This document shows, piece after piece, positions 40,609 to 44,429 of a DNA stretch of 44,429 nucleotides. The notes below the pieces were generated by a model. It was not told the DNA's origin and did not search any database. It saw only the letters and a program-made list of their open reading frames with translations. The position numbers were made by a program, and so were the translations under genes. The stretch is from a virus: the IMG/VR virus record IMGVR_UViG_3300028612_001997, positions 1-44,429 of that record. One strand, given 5' to 3'. Every line of letters begins with the position of its first letter. Position 1 is the stretch's first letter.

Positions 40609-40824
40609 GTGAATAGCATCATCGAGAGAACCCTGGAGACAGCCAGCAAACGCGCGCTCTCCCCTATCGAACTTGAACGGCTGGCTGGTTGCATACGCGC
40701 CTTGGAAAGCAACCAAATGCCGCCAGAAGATGTATTGGTCAGGCGCATCAAGGAGTTGGAAAACCAGTTGACCGACTGCCGCGCTCGAGTGAAAAAGTGC
40801 GAGCGCAATGGCTTCCCTGACTAA
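40609..40824 (+). CDS. Small helical protein after the second antirepressor
   Basis: The 71-residue protein starts with GTG 40609, directly after the antirepressor stop, and contains LSPIELERLAGCIRALESN and a C-terminal coiled coil (RRIKELENQLTDCRARVKKCE). Function is unknown. It ends the rightward early operon. Confidence 0.6.
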   Translation: MNSIIERTLETASKRALSPIELERLAGCIRALESNQMPPEDVLVRRIKELENQLTDCRARVKKCERNGFPD

Positions 40825-40828
40825 GTAT

Positions 40829-40850
40829 GCCGCCTCTCGGGGCGGCTTTA
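40829..40850 (+). terminator. Probable terminator of the early operon
   Basis: GCCGCC/GGCGGC with loop TCTCGG is followed by TTTA. It lies between the early operon and the convergent integrase gene. Confidence 0.6.
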
Positions 40851-40875
40851 GCCGCATCAATATAACGGTATAAGA

Positions 40876-41931
40876 CTAGCGCAACTGCAGTTTTTCCGGC
40901 CTCAAGTGCGTATACCGCTTCAACACATCCCAGCTCTCGTGGAGCGTGAACTGCTGCACCTCCACGATCTCATAGCCCGCCTCGAACAGCCGCGACGTCG
41001 CTTCATGGCGTAGGTCGTGAAAGTGCAGATCCTCAATCCCTTTGGCGGCTGTCGCAGCCCGAAAGCGAGTGCCAATCGATTTAGCACTGAAGGGGAAAAT
41101 ACGCGGCTCGCCTTTCGCTCTTGGCTGCCGCTGAATGATGGCCATCGCTTCGTGGGTGAGCTTGAAGCGCTTATGGTTGCCCCACTTTTGGCGTGGGTGC
41201 TTGGCGTCACGCACCCAGCAGGTCATGGCCGTTTCATCCAGGTCATCCCAAGTAAGCCGGGTGATTTCCTCCTGGCGACGTGAAGAGGCGATGGCGAAGT
41301 CCATGATGTCTTCCATTGGAATGATCGCGCTCGGCCGGATCTTCTGCGAGCGCTGGAAGTAAGCTCGGAGCTGCTCGATCTCCTTCAACGTCGGCCGTCG
41401 ATCGCGAGATGCTGGGCGAGATATTAGCCCTTTGCTACGCAGCAATAGCTTGGCCGACTCGAACTCGTTCAGATCCACCGGCATACGCCAGGCAGCCACC
41501 GCTGTTTTTAAGATGATGCCCAGCCAGGTGATATCTTGCGCCGTCGTGGATGGCTTTACCCCGCTACGGCGCCGCATCTGTGCATGATCGATGATCTGCT
41601 CGCTGCTGAGCTCGGTGATTTTCACCCGAGCAATGGGGAAGCGCCGAAGCTGCTCGATAGTGGCCCGCTTACTGCGGCCTGCCCCATCAGCAAACTCATG
41701 CAGGTAGCGCTCGATCGCATCGTGCAAAATCACGCCTTTCCACTTAGCGGTCAGCACACCACCTGGGGCTGCCAGCTCCAGCTCCCGGCGCTTCGCCCAC
41801 TCCTCAGCCATTGCCTTTCTAGGGAATGTTTTCGACTCTGAGTAGTCAGGTTGCCCACGGCGGGCAATGCGAATTTGCACCAGATATGAGAAACTGCCGT
41901 CCTTCTTACGGCGCTTGCGAATCGTTGCCAT
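40876..41931 (-). CDS. int: Tyrosine-recombinase integrase
   Basis: The 351-residue enzyme inserts and excises the prophage at dusA. It has an N-terminal arm-binding region (RKRRKKDGSFSYLVQIR), a SAM-like core-binding domain (about 65-165) and the catalytic domain with Arg 218, His 305-x2-Arg 308, His 331 and the nucleophile Tyr 340 (KRYTHL). The ATG at 41931 follows GAGGGG; a longer upstream start would run into candidate arm sites. The gene ends facing inward and starts 170 bp from the attR core. Confidence 0.94.
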   Translation of the reverse strand: MATIRKRRKKDGSFSYLVQIRIARRGQPDYSESKTFPRKAMAEEWAKRRELELAAPGGVLTAKWKGVILHDAIERYLHEFADGAGRSKRATIEQLRRFPIARVKITELSSEQIIDHAQMRRRSGVKPSTTAQDITWLGIILKTAVAAWRMPVDLNEFESAKLLLRSKGLISRPASRDRRPTLKEIEQLRAYFQRSQKIRPSAIIPMEDIMDFAIASSRRQEEITRLTWDDLDETAMTCWVRDAKHPRQKWGNHKRFKLTHEAMAIIQRQPRAKGEPRIFPFSAKSIGTRFRAATAAKGIEDLHFHDLRHEATSRLFEAGYEIVEVQQFTLHESWDVLKRYTHLRPEKLQLR

Positions 41932-41944
41932 ACTTGCCCCTCGA

Positions 41945-41987
41945 TGTACCAAATTCAAAGCGGCTCAAGTACCAGAAATGTACCAAC
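41945..41987 (+). repeat. Candidate integrase arm sites, right
   Basis: TGTACCAAATT (41945-41955) and GTACCAGAAATGTACCAAC (41969-41987) match the left arm-like site at 4078-4096 in the same orientation. They lie between int and attR. Confidence 0.4.
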
Positions 41988-42031
41988 GAACCATGTAAAA
42001 CGCCGCTTAACCACTGTAAATATGAACAGTT

Positions 42032-43108
42032 ATGAATGATACCACAAACGCGCAAACCCGCATGAAGTCTGGCACCGCACGCCCGGAGCTGGATAGAACT
42101 TTCTCCGTCGCCCCTATGATGGATTGGACGACCCGAGATTACCGTGCCTTCGCACGCACGTTAACCAAGCGGGCGCTGCTATATACCGAGATGGTGACCA
42201 CCGGTGCGGTGCTGCACGGCTCTCCCCGGGAGCGCTTTTTGGGCTATAGCGAGGTGGAGCATCCGATTGCTTTGCAGTTGGGGGGCAGCGATGCGGGTGA
42301 GCTGGCGGAGTGCGCAGCGATTGCGCAGGCGTGGGGCTATGATGAGGTCAACTTAAACGTTGGCTGCCCCAGCGACCGGGTGCAGAACAATATGATTGGC
42401 GCGTGCCTGATGGGCCATCCCGAAAAAGTGGCGGCGGCGGTGAAGGCCATGCAGGCGGCGGTGTCGATTCCGGTCACGGTGAAGTGCCGTATTGGTATTG
42501 ATGACCAGGATGAAGACGCGGATTTAGCGCGGTTTATTGATATTGTGGCCTCAGCAGGCTGTGAAGTATTTACCGTGCACGCCCGAAAGGCGTGGCTTCA
42601 GGGGCTATCGCCGAAAGAGAATCGCGATATTCCGCCGCTGAATTACCCAAGAGTGCACCGGCTAAAGCAGAGCCATCCTGAGCTGCATATTGGTATCAAC
42701 GGCGGGATTAAAACCCTGGCGGAGTGCCAAGCGCAACTTGAGCAGGTGGATAGCGTGATGGTGGGTCGTGAGGCGTACCAAAATCCGTGGTTATTGGCAG
42801 GCGTGGATGAGCAGCTCTTTGGCGAGCCGGGCCCGGTGCGTACACGCTTGGAAGCGGCCACGGCGTTTCGCCCATACATTCAGCAGCGGTTGGATGAAGG
42901 TGCCAAGCTGAACCATATCACTCGCCACTTGCTGGGGCTTTTTCAGGGCTGCCCTGGCGGGCGTCGGTTCCGTCGTCATCTCTCGGAGCACGCACATAAA
43001 GAGGGTGCAGGCTTACCCTTGTTTGATGACGCGCTCGGCTTGGTTCGTGAGCCTGAGTTCGAAGCGGAGCCTCTCGACGAGCAAACAAACCGCCAGCCCG
43101 TGACCTAA
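42032..43108 (+). CDS. dusA: tRNA-dihydrouridine(20/20a) synthase, with phage-supplied 5' end
   Basis: The 358-residue flavoenzyme reduces uridines 20/20a of tRNA. Key parts are FSVAPMMDWTTRDYRAFARTLT at the FMN-binding start, NVGCPSDRVQ with the catalytic Cys, and the VHARKAWLQGLSPKENR segment. The attR core covers codons 24-31, so the first 23 codons and all upstream sequence come from the phage. A second in-frame ATG at 42062 begins MKSGT and lies at nearly the same distance from the core as the original host ATG. Neither has a clear ribosome site. Confidence 0.95.
   Translation: MNDTTNAQTRMKSGTARPELDRTFSVAPMMDWTTRDYRAFARTLTKRALLYTEMVTTGAVLHGSPRERFLGYSEVEHPIALQLGGSDAGELAECAAIAQAWGYDEVNLNVGCPSDRVQNNMIGACLMGHPEKVAAAVKAMQAAVSIPVTVKCRIGIDDQDEDADLARFIDIVASAGCEVFTVHARKAWLQGLSPKENRDIPPLNYPRVHRLKQSHPELHIGINGGIKTLAECQAQLEQVDSVMVGREAYQNPWLLAGVDEQLFGEPGPVRTRLEAATAFRPYIQQRLDEGAKLNHITRHLLGLFQGCPGGRRFRRHLSEHAHKEGAGLPLFDDALGLVREPEFEAEPLDEQTNRQPVT
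42101..42125. other. attR core
   Basis: These 25 bp are identical to attL at 4013-4037 and lie inside dusA. To the right the host reading frame continues; to the left are the integrase and its candidate arm sites. Confidence 0.93.
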
Positions 43109-43130
43109 CGACCAACAGGCTGGCGGTTTA
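43090..43130 (+). terminator. Possible dusA terminator
   Basis: CCGCCAGCC (43090-43098) pairs with GGCTGGCGG (43118-43126), followed by TTTA. The stem begins within the last codons of dusA. Confidence 0.5.
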
Positions 43131-43133
43131 ACG

Positions 43134-43168
43134 AACGCCCAGCGATTTTATCGTTGGGCGTTTTCTTT
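43134..43168. terminator. Bidirectional terminator between dusA and the catalase gene
   Basis: AACGCCCAGCGA and TCGTTGGGCGTT form a 12-bp stem with one G-T pair and loop TTTTA, followed by TTCTTTT. It separates convergent genes. Confidence 0.85.
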
Positions 43169-43175
43169 TGGGAGG

Positions 43176-44429
43176 CTACTGCGCGCGAACGCCTTGCTCA
43201 ATACGCTCGCCTACTTCTTGATCGATGTTGCGCCAATACTCAAACGCGCGCTCCAACACCGGCTCGGTGACGCCACCGGAAAGGTGCCCCACCACGTTGG
43301 AAACCAACCGGTCACGCTGGGCATCGTCCATCACCTCACGCACCAGGGTGTGCGCTTGGCTCCAGTCGTCGTCATCTTTGCGCAGCGTGTACGCGGTGCG
43401 TACGAATTGCCCATCCGTCGACCACACCGCATCTTCCGGGTAGCGCTGCCCATCTGCCTTGGGGCCGCCTTTGCTATTGGGCGTGTACACCGGGTCGGTA
43501 GAGTGACGAATGCGCATCGCGCCGCCCTGGGTATAGCTATGCACGGGGCTCTTGGGCGTATTAACCGGAATATGCTTGTAGTTCACCCCTAACCGCGCAC
43601 GGTGGGCATCGGCGTAGGAAATAGAACGAGCCAAGAGCATTTTATCCGGCGACAGCCCGGTGCCGGGCACCATGTTGTTGGGTTCGAACGCGGCCTGCTC
43701 GATTTCGCTATGGAAATCGGTAGGGTTACGGTCGAGCGTCAGTTTACCCACTTCGATCAAGGGGTAATCTTTGTGTGACCACACCTTGGTCAGATCGAAG
43801 GGATTAACGCGGTAGGTCTTGGCATCCTCAAACGGCATGATCTGCATGTGCAGCGTCCAGGTGGGGTAATCCCCGCGCTTGATCGCCTCAAACAGGTCGC
43901 GGCGGTGGTAATCCGCATCGCTGCCGGCCATCTGGTCAGCCTGTTCCTGGGTCATGCACTTGATACCTTGATCGGTTTTAAAGTGATACTTCACCCAAAA
44001 CCGCTCGCCTTCTGCGTTTACCCACATATAGGTATGGCTGGAGTAGCCGTTCATGTGCCGCCAGGTGGCGGGAACGCCGCGGTCGCCCATAAGCCAAGCC
44101 ACTTGGTGAGCAGATTCAGGCACCAGCGTCCAAAAATCCCACTGCATGTCGTGGTCGCGCAAGCCATTATCGGCGCGACGCTTTTGGGAATGGATAAAGT
44201 GCTGGAACTTCATTGGGTCGCGAACAAAGAACACGGGGGTGTTGTTACCCACCATGTCGAAGTTACCTTCTTCGGTGTAGAACTTGATCGAGAAGCCGCG
44301 CGGATCGCGCCATGTATCCGGGCTACCGCTCTCCCCTGCTACAGTGGAAAAGCGAATGAGGACATCGGTCTTCGCGCCTGGCTGCAGAAATTTTGCTTTG
44401 GTGTATTGGCTAACGTCTTGAGTGATTTC
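43176..44429 (-). CDS. Catalase (heme, clade 3 type), 5' end outside the window
   Basis: The visible 417 codons cover the core of a monofunctional heme catalase that converts hydrogen peroxide to water and oxygen. The frame is open to the window edge and includes [39 protein letters not shown] and the C-terminal side [29 protein letters not shown], where Tyr of SYADAHR is the proximal heme ligand. The N-terminal start and distal His lie beyond the right edge. It is convergent with dusA. Confidence 0.95.
   Translation of the reverse strand, partial: EITQDVSQYTKAKFLQPGAKTDVLIRFSTVAGESGSPDTWRDPRGFSIKFYTEEGNFDMVGNNTPVFFVRDPMKFQHFIHSQKRRADNGLRDHDMQWDFWTLVPESAHQVAWLMGDRGVPATWRHMNGYSSHTYMWVNAEGERFWVKYHFKTDQGIKCMTQEQADQMAGSDADYHRRDLFEAIKRGDYPTWTLHMQIMPFEDAKTYRVNPFDLTKVWSHKDYPLIEVGKLTLDRNPTDFHSEIEQAAFEPNNMVPGTGLSPDKMLLARSISYADAHRARLGVNYKHIPVNTPKSPVHSYTQGGAMRIRHSTDPVYTPNSKGGPKADGQRYPEDAVWSTDGQFVRTAYTLRKDDDDWSQAHTLVREVMDDAQRDRLVSNVVGHLSGGVTEPVLERAFEYWRNIDQEVGERIEQGVRAQ

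Overview
The window comes from the chromosome of a GC-rich gammaproteobacterium. The GltX, DusA and catalase sequences, with a tRNA-Glu/tRNA-Ala pair beside gltX, look most like Halomonadaceae (Halomonas or a relative); that assignment is inference, not a search result. Host DNA occupies about 1-4012 and 42126-44429. The left host flank holds a tRNA operon, gltX (whose last part is thrown out of frame by a small apparent deletion), an XRE-family regulator and a lipoprotein. The right flank holds dusA and the 3' part of a catalase gene.

Between them lies a complete-looking, about 38 kb P2-type prophage inserted in the 5' end of dusA. A 25-bp identity at 4013-4037 and 42101-42125 marks attL and attR. 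The original dusA start survives as a 20-codon stub ending in a phage-derived stop, and the phage supplies a new dusA 5' end on the right. A tyrosine integrase lies directly inside attR.

Prand structural layout, left to right: a non-coding segment with a striking nest of AAAAGGTRAT iterons in dyad symmetry (4195-4497); a C4-like antisense RNA followed by two antirepressor genes; the P2 virion block (Q and P leftward; O, N, M, L, X, holin, SAR endolysin, Rz/Rz1, R, S, V, W, J, I, H, fibre assembly rightward); a low-GC two-TM membrane gene on the opposite strand; then FI, FII, E/E', T, U and D. Three near-identical 20-bp sites (TGTAA-N10-TTACA type) stand before the O/P, V and FI transcription units, and an Ogr-type zinc-finger activator is encoded at 35521-35805, so late regulation follows the P2 plan.

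Downstream of D is a cargo and immunity region: an unrecognised two-gene moron with a strong terminator, a UmuD-like protein without its catalytic serine, a perfect LexA box, a UmuC C-terminal remnant, an intact C5-cytosine methyltransferase, and a convergent 763-aa GHKL-ATPase/PD-(D/E)XK protein that resembles a restriction enzyme. The nuclease gene overlaps the prophage repressor gene by ATGA, while the methylase lies downstream of the LexA-box promoter. This is the most unusual arrangement in the window: a restriction-modification pair whose two halves appear wired to the repressor and to SOS.

The early region carries small DNA-binding-like genes, ogr, an 888-aa toprim primase-helicase in place of the P2 rolling-circle gene A, a TraR-type zinc finger, a PrtN-type regulator, a second AntA antirepressor (paralogue of the one at the left end) and the integrase. 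The phage thus combines a P2 virion with a P4-like replication strategy.
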